A DNA stretch of 64,000 bases from Rhodocyclaceae bacterium (GCA_008933825.1 WBUF01000003.1:1-64000), one strand, 5' to 3'; positions 19,478 to 28,545 are shown, counted from the stretch's first letter. Made by a program: numbers and translations. The notes: a model not told the origin generated them from the sequence alone.

Positions 19478-20125
19478 ATGCCGGCCTTCGACACGCCCGG
19501 CCGCAGGCACGCTTCCTTGCAGATCCTGGAACACGACGACTATCTCGCCCTGCGCGCAGGCGCCCGGGTGCTGGAGCGCGACCGCTACGGCGAGAAGGTG
19601 CTGGCGCTGGCCGACGGCAGCTACCTCAAGCTGTTCCGCCGCAAGCGCCTGATTTCCTCCGCCGCCTGGTATCCCTACGCGCAGCGCTTCGCCGACAACG
19701 CGCAGGCGCTGGCCGAGCGGGAGATTCCCTGCCCCGAGGTGACGGGCCTCTACCGCATCCCGAGCCTGCGCCGCGATGCCGTGCGCTACCGCCCGCTCGA
19801 AGGACGCACGCTGCGCCAGCTGCTCGCCGAGGGCACTGCCGCGCCGGACCTGCGCGCGCGGCTCGGCGCCTTCGTCGCCGGCCTGCACGCGGCCGGCATC
19901 TACTTCCGCTCCCTGCATCTGGGCAACATCGTGCTCACCCCGGCCGGCGCCCTCGGCCTGATCGACATCGCGGACCTGCGCGCCGGCCCCCGGGCACTGC
20001 CGGCGCACCGCCGGCGGCGCAACCTGCAGCACATGCTGCGCGACGGAAACGACCGCGCCTGGTTGCAGGCCGACACGGCCTTCGACGCGGCCTACCGCTC
20101 GGCACAGAAGGCGCGCCCGCGATGA
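19478..20125 (+). CDS. Kinase-like protein of the LPS cluster
   Basis: A 215-residue protein resembling small kinase-fold proteins of LPS loci. K51 in GSYLKLFRRKR could bind nucleotide, and LIDIAD at 161-166 matches the metal-binding segment. The catalytic loop, however, reads GIYFRSLHLGN (140-150), with Ser where Asp is expected, so activity is doubtful or of a different type. The ATG at 19478 follows a short AT-rich stretch downstream of the divergent msbA start. Its stop overlaps the acyltransferase start (GATGA), so the two are co-expressed. Confidence 0.7.
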   Translation: MPAFDTPGRRHASLQILEHDDYLALRAGARVLERDRYGEKVLALADGSYLKLFRRKRLISSAAWYPYAQRFADNAQALAEREIPCPEVTGLYRIPSLRRDAVRYRPLEGRTLRQLLAEGTAAPDLRARLGAFVAGLHAAGIYFRSLHLGNIVLTPAGALGLIDIADLRAGPRALPAHRRRRNLQHMLRDGNDRAWLQADTAFDAAYRSAQKARPR

Positions 20126-22059
20126 AGCCCGCCAGCGCCGACTTCCGCGCCGACATCAACGGCCTGCGCGCCGTGGCGGTGATCGCCGTGGTGCTGTTCC
20201 ACTTCCGCGTCGCCGGCTTTTCCGGCGGCTTCGTCGGCGTCGACGCCTTCTTCGTCATCTCCGGCTACCTGATGACGCGCATCATCCTCGGCCCGCTCGC
20301 CCAGGACCGCTTCTCGGTATTCGGTTTCTACCTGGCGCGGGCGCGCCGCATCTTTCCGGCGCTGGCGGCGCTCTGCGCGCTGCTCCTGCTCTATGGCTGG
20401 TTCACGCTCTCGCCGATGGACTACAAGCTGCTCGCCAAGCACGCCGGCGCCAGCCTGCTGTTCTTCTCCAACCAGGTGTTCTGGAAGGAATCGGGCTACT
20501 TCGACGCCGACGCGCACGAGAAGTGGCTGCTGCACACCTGGTCGTTGTCGGTCGAGTGGCAGTTCTACCTGCTCTACCCGCTGCTGATCGTCGCCGCGCA
20601 CCGCCTGTTCCGCCGGCCGGGCGGCGTCGCCGGCGCGCTGTGGGCGGTCTTCCTCGCCTCGCTCGCCTGGTCGGCCTGGCTGGCCTTCGCCAATCCGTCG
20701 AAAGCCTTCTTCCTGCTGCCGACGCGCGCCTGGGAGATGCTCGCCGGCGGGCTGATCTACGCGCACCAGGACGCCTGCAACCGCCTCGCGCGCAAGCTGC
20801 GCTGGCGGGAGCCGGCCGGCCTCGCCGCCATCCTCGCAGCGAGCCTGTGGCTTAAGCCGGACACGCCCTGGCCGGGCCTCGCCGCGCTGCTGCCGGTCGT
20901 CGGCGCCGCGCTGCTGCTCCTCGACAGCGGCGGCGGCACACGCCTGCTCGGCGGCACCGCCCTGCAGGGCATCGGCCGCTGGTCCTACTCGATCTACCTG
21001 TGGCACTGGCCGATCGTGGTCTGGCTGCAGCAAAGTCAGTCGCGCCAGCACGGCGCCTGGATCGCCGCCGGCGTGGCGGCCTCGGTGCTGCTCGGCTGGC
21101 TGTCCTTCCGTCTCGTCGAGAATCCGGCGCGGCGCCTCATCAACCGCTTCCGCCTGGCGCCGGCGCTGGCGCTGAGCGCCGCGATGGTGCTCGCGCCCTT
21201 CGCCGTCGCCGCCGCCCTCCACTACCAGAGCGATCGCGTGACGGCGCTGCGTTTCAAGGACCATCCGCTACTGGCCGACGTGCGCGCCCTGGAAACCCTG
21301 CAGGCGCGCTATTTCGGCGAACTCTACAAGCCGCTCTATCGCGAAGGCAGCTGTTTCCTGGTGCCGGAAAAATCCCACGACAGCTTCGCGCCGGAATGCG
21401 CCGGCGAGCGGCCGCGCATCGTGCTGTGGGGCGACTCCCACGCCGCCCACCTGTGGCCGGGCCTGAAGGCGGCGACGCTGCCCGGGGAAGCGGCGCAATG
21501 GACGGCCTCGGGCTGTCCGCCGCTGATCGGCGAAGCCTTCGCCAAGCGGCCGCACTGCGGCGCCATCAACGAGTGGGTGCTGCGCAAGGTGCTGGAGACG
21601 CGGCCGCAGGTTCTCATCCTCGCCGGCGCCTGGATCAAGCACGACGAGGCGACGATCCGCCGCGGCCTGGCGGAAACCCTGGCGCGCCTCGGCGCCGACC
21701 CGGCCTGGCGCCCGCGCATCGTGCTCGTCGGCAGCGTGCCGGCCTGGCGCAAGCCGCTGCCGAAGCTGCTCGCCAGCGATTTCCTCGGCGGCGACGAACG
21801 CCAGCGCTCGCGCAACGATCTCGACCCGGACATGGCGCGCCGCGACGCGCTGATCAAAGAACTCGCCGCCGGCCGCGCGGAATTCTTCTCGCCGATCGCC
21901 GCCGCCTGCGACGAAGCCGGCTGCCTGCGCTACATCGAGAAGGACGGCGCCCGCCTGCCCTTCGCCTTCGACTACGGCCACCTGATCGAGGAAAGCTCGG
22001 CAATGGTCGTGGCCGCCCTGTTCCGGCAGCTTGGCGAAAGCCGGGCGCCGCGACCATGA
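20122..22059 (+). CDS. O-acetyltransferase, acyltransferase-3/SGNH fusion (OafA type)
   Basis: A 645-residue membrane enzyme. The N-terminal part (about 1-350) is an acyltransferase-3 domain of ten or so helices, opening with DINGLRAVAVIAVVLFHF and FVGVDAFFVISGYLM. The C-terminal periplasmic part is an SGNH hydrolase-like domain with its serine in VLWGDSHAAHLWPGL near residue 436 and a late histidine in DYGHL. Such fusions move acetyl groups across the membrane to O-antigen or other glycans. It is coupled to the kinase-like gene before it and the glycosyltransferase after it by ATGA overlaps. Motif copy 7 falls in a loop (QSQSRQHG). Confidence 0.9.
   Translation: MKPASADFRADINGLRAVAVIAVVLFHFRVAGFSGGFVGVDAFFVISGYLMTRIILGPLAQDRFSVFGFYLARARRIFPALAALCALLLLYGWFTLSPMDYKLLAKHAGASLLFFSNQVFWKESGYFDADAHEKWLLHTWSLSVEWQFYLLYPLLIVAAHRLFRRPGGVAGALWAVFLASLAWSAWLAFANPSKAFFLLPTRAWEMLAGGLIYAHQDACNRLARKLRWREPAGLAAILAASLWLKPDTPWPGLAALLPVVGAALLLLDSGGGTRLLGGTALQGIGRWSYSIYLWHWPIVVWLQQSQSRQHGAWIAAGVAASVLLGWLSFRLVENPARRLINRFRLAPALALSAAMVLAPFAVAAALHYQSDRVTALRFKDHPLLADVRALETLQARYFGELYKPLYREGSCFLVPEKSHDSFAPECAGERPRIVLWGDSHAAHLWPGLKAATLPGEAAQWTASGCPPLIGEAFAKRPHCGAINEWVLRKVLETRPQVLILAGAWIKHDEATIRRGLAETLARLGADPAWRPRIVLVGSVPAWRKPLPKLLASDFLGGDERQRSRNDLDPDMARRDALIKELAAGRAEFFSPIAAACDEAGCLRYIEKDGARLPFAFDYGHLIEESSAMVVAALFRQLGESRAPRP
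21031..21055 (+). repeat. 25-bp dispersed motif, copy 7
   Basis: It reads CAAAGTCAGTC, GCGCCAGC, ACGGCG, in sense within the O-acetyltransferase gene, encoding QSQSRQHG. Confidence 0.85.
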
Positions 22060-23036
22060 GCACCCGCCTGCTCTTCGTCTCCAAGGGCGAGGATTCCGCC
22101 TCGACGCGCTACCGCGCGCTGCAGTTCTTCCCGCTGTGGCGCGCGGCCGGCTTCGCGCCGGCGCACGTCACCGCCTCCGGCGGCATCCAGGCCACCCTCG
22201 ACATGCTGCGGCAGGCGCGGCGCGCCGACGTGGTGGTCGTCCTGCGCAAGATCTTCCCGGCACCGCTGCTCTGGCTGCTGCGGCGGGCGTCGCGCCGGCT
22301 GGTGTTCGATTTCGACGACGCCATCTTCTGCAACACCGACGGCACGCCCTCGCGCACGCGCATGGCGCGCTTCGCGACGATGGCGCGGGCCTGCGACCAT
22401 GTCTTCGCCGGCAACGCCTTCCTGGCGCAGCATGCCGCAGCCTTCAACCCGGCGGTGGCGGTGATCCCCACCTGCGTCGATGCCGCGCGCTACCGCGTCG
22501 AGGCGGACAAGCCGGTCGATTCGCTCGACCTGGTGTGGATCGGCAGCCGTTCAACGCGCAAGTACCTGGCGGAGGCGATGCCGTGGCTGGCCGCGGCAGC
22601 GCAGGCGGTGCCGAACCTGCGGCTGAAAATCGTCGCCGACTTCGACCTGTCCGGCTGCGGCGTAACGACGCTGCCCGTCGACTGGCGCGCCGACAGCGAG
22701 GCGCGCGAACTGGCGTCGTCGCACATCGGCATCGCACCGATGCGCGACGACGACTGGAGCCGCGGCAAATGCGCGCTGAAGGTGCTGCAGTACATGGCGG
22801 CCGGCCTGCCGGTGGTGTCGTCGAAAGCCGGCGCGAATGCCGAGGTGATTGTCGACGGCGAAACCGGATATCTCGTATCCACGACGGCGGACTGGGCGGC
22901 GCGCATCGCGCAGCTCGCCGCGGACGGCGAACTGCGACGGCGCCAGGGGGAAGCGGGCCGCCGTCTCGTGGAGACTGACTATTCCATCGAGGCGGTGTTC
23001 GCGCGGCTGCGCCCAGTAATCGAAGGGCTCGCCTAG
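22056..23036 (+). CDS. Glycosyltransferase, GT4-like
   Basis: A 326-residue GT-B fold transferase. The N-terminus MSTRLLFVSKGEDSASTRYRALQFFPLW and the pair VLRKIF / VFDFDDAIF are typical of a GT4 subgroup found in polysaccharide loci. The donor-binding region is KCALKVLQYMAAGLPVVSSKAGANAEVI. The sugar and acceptor are unknown. It overlaps the O-acetyltransferase stop (ATGA) and converges on the next gene with a four-base overlap. Motif copy 15 lies near its 3' end over RRLVETDYS. Confidence 0.82.
   Translation: MSTRLLFVSKGEDSASTRYRALQFFPLWRAAGFAPAHVTASGGIQATLDMLRQARRADVVVVLRKIFPAPLLWLLRRASRRLVFDFDDAIFCNTDGTPSRTRMARFATMARACDHVFAGNAFLAQHAAAFNPAVAVIPTCVDAARYRVEADKPVDSLDLVWIGSRSTRKYLAEAMPWLAAAAQAVPNLRLKIVADFDLSGCGVTTLPVDWRADSEARELASSHIGIAPMRDDDWSRGKCALKVLQYMAAGLPVVSSKAGANAEVIVDGETGYLVSTTADWAARIAQLAADGELRRRQGEAGRRLVETDYSIEAVFARLRPVIEGLA
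22959..22983 (-). repeat. 25-bp dispersed motif, copy 15 (one mismatch)
   Basis: On the minus strand it reads AATAGTCAGTC, TCTCCACGAG-type centre (TCCACGAG), ACGGCG. One base of the left block differs (T for A), and the spacing is exact. It is antisense in the glycosyltransferase gene, encoding RRLVETDYS, the same register as copy 13. Confidence 0.7.
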
Positions 23037-24496
23037 GGCTGTGCCAGCACGGCGATGATCACCGCATCGCCCGCCTCGTTGGCGAAGCGTTGCACGGGCT
23101 TCAGGCGTTGCTCCGCCAGCCACACTTCCGTTTCCGCATCCTTGCGTGGCGCCTCGACGGCGACCATGTCGATGCGTTTTTGCGCCAGCGCCGTCCCCAG
23201 CGCCGCCCGGTCCAGGCTGACGGCCTGGGAGGTCCGCCAGCCGGCGTAATAGGCGATGCGTGCATTGTCGACGCCGACGCGGCCGCTGTCGGGCGCATTG
23301 ACGCCCAGCCAGCGCCCGGCCTCGGCGATGTGCGTCTTCTTCGGCGAAAGAGATACGACATTCGCCGCCATGGTCACCAGCGCCAGCGCCACCATTACCC
23401 CCCTCCAGCGCGGAAAGTGCTGCATCAGCAGCGCGAACCCGGCGGCCGCGACCGGCACCGCCAGCAGATTGAGCAGGCTCACGTAGCGGCCGACGAGGAA
23501 GAACTGGTGCGTGACGAAGGCAATCAGCACCAGCAGGTAGGCAAGGAAGGCCCAGGGCAGCGGCTGCCATCTCGCCAGCACCGCCCGAATCGAATGGGTA
23601 AGGACGGCATAGGCAAGCGGCACGACGAACACGCCGGCCATCTTGAGGAATTTCATCGGAATGACCGACAGCAGGCCGAAAAACAGGATGTAACCGGCTT
23701 CTTCGCGCGAATACTTGTATTTGAAGACCGTCTCGGACATCCGGCTGCCCGCTTCATTGAGGAGTTGCAGCGTACGAACGGGGTTGGCGGCCTCGAAATA
23801 ATAGGACACCCTGGCCGGCTGCGGAACCGTGCCGCTGCCGAACAACACGGCTGCCAGTACGGCGCCGATCATCGGCAGGCAGCCGAGCATGATCACGCGC
23901 CGCACGCGCTGCCCCGCCGGCGCGGCAAAGGCCTGCCACAGCATCAGCGCCGGATAGAAGGCCACCGCCTCCAGGCGGAACAGGGCGGCGATGCCGAGCG
24001 CGAGTTGGCAGGCCAAGGCTTCGCGCCAGCGCGGCGCCGCCTCCCAGCGCATCGCCAGCCAGAAAGACAGGGCGCAGAAGAACCAGAAGCCGTACTCGCG
24101 CAGCAGTTCGTTGCGGTAGCCGTTGTAGGCGGGCATCGCCAGCACGACGAGGCAGGCCGCCCAGGCGGCCTCCGGCAGGCGCCTGCGCACGATGGCGACG
24201 AGCAGGCTGCAGGTGCCCGCCAGCAGCAGGGCGTTGAGCAGGTGCCCGGACGTTTCCGGTGTCATCCCGGTCAGTGCCGACAGGCCGGCCATCAGGATCG
24301 ACAGAAACTGCCAGTCGGCCCCCCCGCGTTGCAGCGCGAACCCCTGTTCGAGCATCGCCCGCGCCACCTCGACGTAGTGGATGCCGTCGCGGTTGATCAG
24401 CGCGCCGGAAAGCGCAACCCACGAGAGCAGCAGGCTGCCAACGAACGCTGCTCGAACCGGACCTGCCGATCGCACCCATGCCAACAACCGCCCCAT
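23033..24496 (-). CDS. Polytopic membrane protein, GT-C/ArnT-like
   Basis: A 487-residue protein with roughly ten membrane helices. An early periplasmic loop GALINRDGIHYVEVARAMLEQG resembles the first loop of GT-C (family 39) transferases, which use a polyprenyl-phosphate sugar donor; the expected acidic residue is the D of NRDG. A soluble C-terminal domain follows the helices (PKKTHIAEAGRWLGVNAPDS). The next gene upstream is a second GT-C protein, overlapping by one base (TGATG), so they are probably co-translated. A GTG three bases earlier is an alternative start. The substrate is unknown. Confidence 0.75.
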   Translation of the reverse strand: MGRLLAWVRSAGPVRAAFVGSLLLSWVALSGALINRDGIHYVEVARAMLEQGFALQRGGADWQFLSILMAGLSALTGMTPETSGHLLNALLLAGTCSLLVAIVRRRLPEAAWAACLVVLAMPAYNGYRNELLREYGFWFFCALSFWLAMRWEAAPRWREALACQLALGIAALFRLEAVAFYPALMLWQAFAAPAGQRVRRVIMLGCLPMIGAVLAAVLFGSGTVPQPARVSYYFEAANPVRTLQLLNEAGSRMSETVFKYKYSREEAGYILFFGLLSVIPMKFLKMAGVFVVPLAYAVLTHSIRAVLARWQPLPWAFLAYLLVLIAFVTHQFFLVGRYVSLLNLLAVPVAAAGFALLMQHFPRWRGVMVALALVTMAANVVSLSPKKTHIAEAGRWLGVNAPDSGRVGVDNARIAYYAGWRTSQAVSLDRAALGTALAQKRIDMVAVEAPRKDAETEVWLAEQRLKPVQRFANEAGDAVIIAVLAQP

Positions 24497-25980
24497 CACT
24501 GCATCCCCCGTGCATTGCCCGCCTGAGCGGCGGTGGCAAACACCTTCACCGCCGCCTTGCCGTTCGCGCCGGCCGGCCAGCTGAACACTTCCCGCAATGC
24601 CGGACCGCCCGGCCCGAGCAGCCGCGGGAAATCCTCCGGCGATTCCACCGCCAGCAGGACCGGCTCGGGCCCGTTGGCGAGGCGCAGTGCCTCCGTTTCG
24701 CCAATCCAGGTGCGGAAGGTGCCCAGACCCAGTTGCAGCGTCACCGGCGTGTCGAGATGGTAGATCTGTTTCACGTCGAGGCCGCTGGCCGCCAGCGCGC
24801 GGGCGGCGTGCTCCGCCGCGACGGTGTAGCGCACCTCCTCGCTGTCGCGAGCGGCCTTGTCATGATAGATCCACCAGGCGCCGCCGAGGAAAAACAAAGT
24901 CAGTCCCGCCAGCACGGCGACCGTCCACCGCCTGCCGAGGCGTTCGGCCAGCCGAGCCATCTCGCGGCCGGCGAGCAGCGCCGCCGCCGGCCACAGCGGC
25001 AGCAGCAGGTCGCCGCGGTGGTGCGAGGCAAGCGAAAAAAGGGCGATGCCGCCGACGATCCAGCAGAAGAGAAAGCGCTCGAAGCGGCGCACCGCCGCCT
25101 CCGCGGCGGGCTGGCGCACGATGCGCCACAGGCCGTACAGCGCGAACAGGCTGAAGGGCAGGAAGCGCAGGATGAAGTAGAGCGTCGGCCGGTGCAGATT
25201 GCGGCCCGGGTAGCCCTCCTTGCCGACGCCGGCGGCCTGGCCCACCAGTTCCTGGAAGAACAGCTTGTCGACGAGCGGCTGCCCGGCGGAAACGATGGCC
25301 GGCACCAGCCAGCCCAGGGTGAGCAACAGGAACAGCCCGATGCCGGCCCAATGGGAACCCGAGGGACGCGGAAGGGCCGGATCGCGGCGCCACTCCCAGA
25401 ACCAGGCCGCGAGGCCCATGGCAGCGAGCACCAGGCCGAGCGGCCCCTTGATCAGGGTGGCGACGCCGGCCCAGAACCAGAACGGCGTCCAGCCGCCGCC
25501 GCGCGCCCAGGCGCGCTGCGCTGCGAGGGCGCCCAGCGACACGGCCAGCGCGAACAGCGCATCGGTGCGCACCAGCGCGATGTGTTTCGACATCATCGGT
25601 GCCATCGCCACGGCGAATCCCGCCAGGCCGCCCGCCAGGAGACCATAGCGGCGGCGCCCCGTTTCGAAGACGAGGAGCGCCAGCGCCAACACCGCCAGGA
25701 CAGAGGGCAGCGCCAGCGTCAAACGGCTGATGCCGCCGATCTGCGCAAAGGCGGCGGCAATCCAGGTGTGCAGCGGCGGCTTAGACATGATGCGGCCGCG
25801 GATGTCCTGCTGCACCAGCCAGTGGCCCTCCCAGACGACGTCCATGACGTAGCCGACGTTGCGGTCCTGCGCATCGGCTTCGAGGTTGGAGGGGCCGGTG
25901 AGCCGCAGCGCGAAGAGCGCCAGCACCAGCGCCGCCAGCAGGACGCGCCAGGCGAGCGCGCAGTTGCAGGCCACACCCAT
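24496..25980 (-). CDS. ArnT-like membrane glycosyltransferase, family 39
   Basis: A 494-residue GT-C protein. After the first helix, NLEADAQDRNVGYVMDVVWEGHWLVQQD has the paired acidic residues expected in the first periplasmic loop, and SKPPLHTWIAAAFAQIGG is the following conserved loop (KPPL). About eleven helices and a periplasmic C-terminal domain follow. ArnT-type enzymes attach an aminosugar or other sugar from undecaprenyl phosphate to lipid A or core. A GT2 and a membrane protein lie upstream in the same operon, suggesting donor synthesis and transfer. Motif copy 8 lies antisense over VLAGLTLFF. Confidence 0.85.
   Translation of the reverse strand: MGVACNCALAWRVLLAALVLALFALRLTGPSNLEADAQDRNVGYVMDVVWEGHWLVQQDIRGRIMSKPPLHTWIAAAFAQIGGISRLTLALPSVLAVLALALLVFETGRRRYGLLAGGLAGFAVAMAPMMSKHIALVRTDALFALAVSLGALAAQRAWARGGGWTPFWFWAGVATLIKGPLGLVLAAMGLAAWFWEWRRDPALPRPSGSHWAGIGLFLLLTLGWLVPAIVSAGQPLVDKLFFQELVGQAAGVGKEGYPGRNLHRPTLYFILRFLPFSLFALYGLWRIVRQPAAEAAVRRFERFLFCWIVGGIALFSLASHHRGDLLLPLWPAAALLAGREMARLAERLGRRWTVAVLAGLTLFFLGGAWWIYHDKAARDSEEVRYTVAAEHAARALAASGLDVKQIYHLDTPVTLQLGLGTFRTWIGETEALRLANGPEPVLLAVESPEDFPRLLGPGGPALREVFSWPAGANGKAAVKVFATAAQAGNARGMQ
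24895..24919 (+). repeat. 25-bp dispersed motif, copy 8
   Basis: It reads CAAAGTCAGTC, CCGCCAGC, ACGGCG. It is antisense to the ArnT-like gene, where it encodes VAVLAGLTL inside a membrane helix. Confidence 0.85.
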
Positions 25981-26714
25981 CAGGGCTTCTCGGGACCGGC
26001 GCCGCGCTTGCGCCAGTGCCAGAGCAGGAAGGCGCCGGCGATGAGCGCGATGCCGGCCGCGGCGAGCTTGCCGATGCCATCCAGGGCCTTCTCGTCGACC
26101 ACGCCGCTGCCGATCAGGACGGCGATGATGCCCTGCGGCAGGTAGCCGATGAAGGTGCCGACGAGGAACGCGCGCGCACTAACCTGGCTCAGCGCCAGCC
26201 CACTGTTGATCATCACGCTGGTGAGCGGCAGCTGGCGGATCAGCACCACCGCCTTGACCGAGGAGCGCACGCGGAAGGCGCGGCCGACGAGGCGATGACG
26301 ACCGAAATGCCGCTCGATCCAGGTGCGCCCGCCATGGCGCACCGCCCAGAAAGTCAGCCAGGAACCGATGACGGCGCCGACCTGCGCCAGGATGAGTCCT
26401 TGCCAGAAGCCGAAGGCAAGCCCACCTAGGACGTAGAACATCAGGCGCGGCGCGCCCAGCGCGACCAAGCCGGTGACGATGGCAATATAGCTCGCCTCGG
26501 CAAGCATGTCGTCGCCCTCGAGCAGGGCGCGCAGCCGGTGGATGTCACGCGTGACCTCGCCGACAGGCGTGAAATAGAACAGCATGAAAGCCGCCGCGGC
26601 AACGGCAAGCAGGATCAGCAGGCGGCGCAGCTCCTTGTTGAAGCCGGGCGCCACCGACTCAAGTTCGATGTCGTCCTCGGCGCCTTCCGGGATGTCCTCC
26701 CCGGACCCGCTCAT
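25980..26714 (-). CDS. TVP38/TMEM64-family membrane protein
   Basis: A 244-residue inner-membrane protein of the DedA/VTT superfamily. The hallmark segment is GAPRLMFYVLGGLAFGFWQGLILAQVGAVIGSWLTFWAVR, followed by the conserved RQLPLTSVMINSGLALSQV and a FLVGTFIGYLPQGIIAVLIG re-entrant helix. Relatives scramble or recycle lipid carriers, which would suit an operon that uses polyprenyl-phosphate sugars. The start at 26714 overlaps the stop of the GT2 gene (ATGA) and its stop overlaps the ArnT-like ATG by one base. Upstream in-frame codons encode an Arg/Gly-rich stretch unlike the family. Confidence 0.8.
   Translation of the reverse strand: MSGSGEDIPEGAEDDIELESVAPGFNKELRRLLILLAVAAAAFMLFYFTPVGEVTRDIHRLRALLEGDDMLAEASYIAIVTGLVALGAPRLMFYVLGGLAFGFWQGLILAQVGAVIGSWLTFWAVRHGGRTWIERHFGRHRLVGRAFRVRSSVKAVVLIRQLPLTSVMINSGLALSQVSARAFLVGTFIGYLPQGIIAVLIGSGVVDEKALDGIGKLAAAGIALIAGAFLLWHWRKRGAGPEKP
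26350..26376 (+). repeat. Possible degenerate motif copy with three extra bases
   Basis: It reads AAAGTCAGCC, eleven bases, ACGGCG. Both blocks are present but the spacer is three bases longer than in the fourteen regular copies, so this may be chance or a decayed copy. It is antisense in the TVP38-type gene. Confidence 0.25.
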
Positions 26715-27469
26715 CTGCCCGGCCCTTGCTCCGCTCCGCCCTCGATGCCATCGACCCGCTCGGCCGGCACCCCGCGCGCTGCGAACCAGCGCACGCCGAA
26801 GCAATCGCGGATGCCGCGCCAGAGTCGGTTGTGCACGCCGTATTTCGAGACGCCGCGCAGGCGCGGACGGTGGTTCACCGAACGCTCGGCGACGCTGTAG
26901 CCCTTGGTGCGCAGCAGCGTCGGCATGAAGCGGTGGAGGCCGTTGAACACCGGCAGTTCACGCACGCAGGCGGCGCGCACCACGCGCACGCCGCAGCCGC
27001 TGTCGCTGACGCGATCGCCGGTGGCCCAGTTGCGAAAGCCGTTGCCGACGCGCGAGGACAGCTTGCGAATGAAGTTGTCCTGGCGCTTGGCGCGCACGCC
27101 GGTGACACAGTCGACGCCGAGGCGCAGCGCCTCGTCGAGCATGTGCGGCAGGTCGGCCGGATCGTTCTGGCCGTCGCCATCCAGCGTGCCGATCCACTCG
27201 CCGCGCGCGGCGCGAAAGCCGGTCGCCACGGCGGCGCTCTGGCCGAAGTTGCGGCGGTGGCGCAGGCTGCGCACCATGCCGCCGGTCTCCAAAGTCAGCC
27301 GCTGCAGCACGGCGGGGCTGTCGTCGCTGCTGGCGTCGTCGACGAAGATCACTTCGTAGGCCTCCGCCCTGCCGGCGAAGGCGGCCTGTATCTCGCGCAC
27401 CATCGGCCCGATGTTCTCCGCCTCGTTGTAGACGGGGATGACGATGGAGAAAAACGGGGGGGTCTGCAT
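26711..27469 (-). CDS. Polyprenyl-phosphate-type glycosyltransferase, GT2
   Basis: A 252-residue GT-A transferase of the dolichyl-phosphate mannosyltransferase/ArnC type. It opens SIVIPVYNEAENIGPMVREI and has VIFVDDASSDDS and the donor site GTLDGDGQNDPADLP. There is no C-terminal membrane helix pair, unlike ArnC. It would make undecaprenyl-phosphate-linked sugar, the donor for the GT-C proteins downstream. A TTG nine bases upstream is an alternative start; I chose the ATG because the family motif begins eight residues later. Motif copy 10 lies antisense over PAVLQRLTLE. Confidence 0.87.
   Translation of the reverse strand: MQTPPFFSIVIPVYNEAENIGPMVREIQAAFAGRAEAYEVIFVDDASSDDSPAVLQRLTLETGGMVRSLRHRRNFGQSAAVATGFRAARGEWIGTLDGDGQNDPADLPHMLDEALRLGVDCVTGVRAKRQDNFIRKLSSRVGNGFRNWATGDRVSDSGCGVRVVRAACVRELPVFNGLHRFMPTLLRTKGYSVAERSVNHRPRLRGVSKYGVHNRLWRGIRDCFGVRWFAARGVPAERVDGIEGGAEQGPGR
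27290..27314 (+). repeat. 25-bp dispersed motif, copy 10
   Basis: It reads CAAAGTCAGCC, GCTGCAGC, ACGGCG, antisense in the GT2 gene, encoding PAVLQRLTL. Confidence 0.8.
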
Positions 27470-27513
27470 GGGCTGCAAAGCAAAAATGCGAATGATACAG
27501 GAAGAACAGGGGC

Positions 27514-28545
27514 TTAGCCCGCCGCCTGGTCGAGCAGGCGGCCTAAACGGTGATAGTCCTCCGCTTGCGGCGTGCGCAAGCGGCTCTTCAGCTGCGCGGC
27601 CAGCACGCGGGGCAGCAGCCCGGGCCGCTGACGGCGCAGGCGGCGCCAGAAGCGCTTCAGGTAGCGGCGGAAGTGGCGGCGGACGTCGTCCTCGGCGATG
27701 AGGCCGGGATGCTCGGCGAGGAACTTGCCGAAGGTGTGGAACTGCGCGGCGAGCATGCGCACGCGCCGGCGCAGGCTATTGCCGGGATGCTTGCGATAGC
27801 TCGCCAGCACCTCCGGCACGCGGGCGACCGGATAGCGCGCCGACAGCCGCAGCCAGCAGTCGATGTCCTCCAGCGCCAGGTTGCGGTCGAAGCCGCCCAC
27901 GGCGAGGAAGGCCTCGCGGCGCAGGGCCACGGTCGGGTTGACGATGAAGTTGTCGCCGAGGAAGAGGACGCGCCAGGCCTCGCGATCCGGCCCCGGCGCC
28001 GGGCGCGGCTTCTGGCGGCGGCGGACGACGGGCCGGCCGTGCTCGTCGATGGTGTCGGCGTCGGCGTGCACCAGGGCGAGCTCGGGGCAGGCCCACTCGG
28101 CGATGGCCTGCTGGATGCGCTCGACCTTGCGCGGATGCAGCACGTCGTCCGAGCCGAGCAGATGGACCCACTCGCCCCGGCAGGCCTGGATGACGGCATT
28201 CGAGGCGGCGCTGACGCCCTGGTTTTCCTGGCGCTCCAGCACGATGCGGCGGAAACGCTCGCGATGCGGCTCGAGGAAGCGGCGGGCGATCTCCAGCGTG
28301 TCGTCGCGCGAGCCGTCGTCGATCAGCACCAGCTCCAGCTCGGGATAGGTCTGCGCGCAGACCGAAGCAAGGCAGGCCTCGATGTAGGCGGCGTGGTTGT
28401 AGGCCGGAATGGCGACGCTGACGAGTGAAAGGCGGCCTTCCCCCCGCCCCCCTTCCCGAGGCAGGGGGTGACGGTCGTTCGCGGGCTGTGCCCGCTCCAT
28501 GTCATTGGCTGCGTCCCCTTGGGACGGCCCGGCGGGGACGCTCAC
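27514..28545 (-). CDS. Glycosyltransferase family 2
   Basis: A 343-residue GT-A transferase. The catalytic domain starts at VSVAIPAYNHAAYIEACLAS and has LVLIDDGSRDDT and the donor site HLLGSDDVLHPRKVERI, followed by GGFDRNLALEDIDCWLRL. The C-terminal 100 residues are basic and helical. The GTG at 28545 overlaps the stop of the upstream methyltransferase (GTGA), supporting that start. The first 40 residues include PLPREGGRGEGRL, which looks like translation of a GC-rich intergenic repeat and not like a protein domain. It lies in an operon with a methyltransferase and a carbamoyltransferase. Confidence 0.83.
   Translation of the reverse strand: MSVPAGPSQGDAANDMERAQPANDRHPLPREGGRGEGRLSLVSVAIPAYNHAAYIEACLASVCAQTYPELELVLIDDGSRDDTLEIARRFLEPHRERFRRIVLERQENQGVSAASNAVIQACRGEWVHLLGSDDVLHPRKVERIQQAIAEWACPELALVHADADTIDEHGRPVVRRRQKPRPAPGPDREAWRVLFLGDNFIVNPTVALRREAFLAVGGFDRNLALEDIDCWLRLSARYPVARVPEVLASYRKHPGNSLRRRVRMLAAQFHTFGKFLAEHPGLIAEDDVRRHFRRYLKRFWRRLRRQRPGLLPRVLAAQLKSRLRTPQAEDYHRLGRLLDQAAG
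28436..28470. repeat. GC-rich inverted-repeat tract at the start of the GT2 gene
   Basis: Runs of C and G (CCCCCCTTCCC and GGCAGGGGG) give an imperfect hairpin. The reading frame through it produces the peptide PLPREGGRGEG, typical of translated REP-like repeats in proteobacteria. It suggests a repeat has been absorbed into the N-terminus. Confidence 0.4.
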
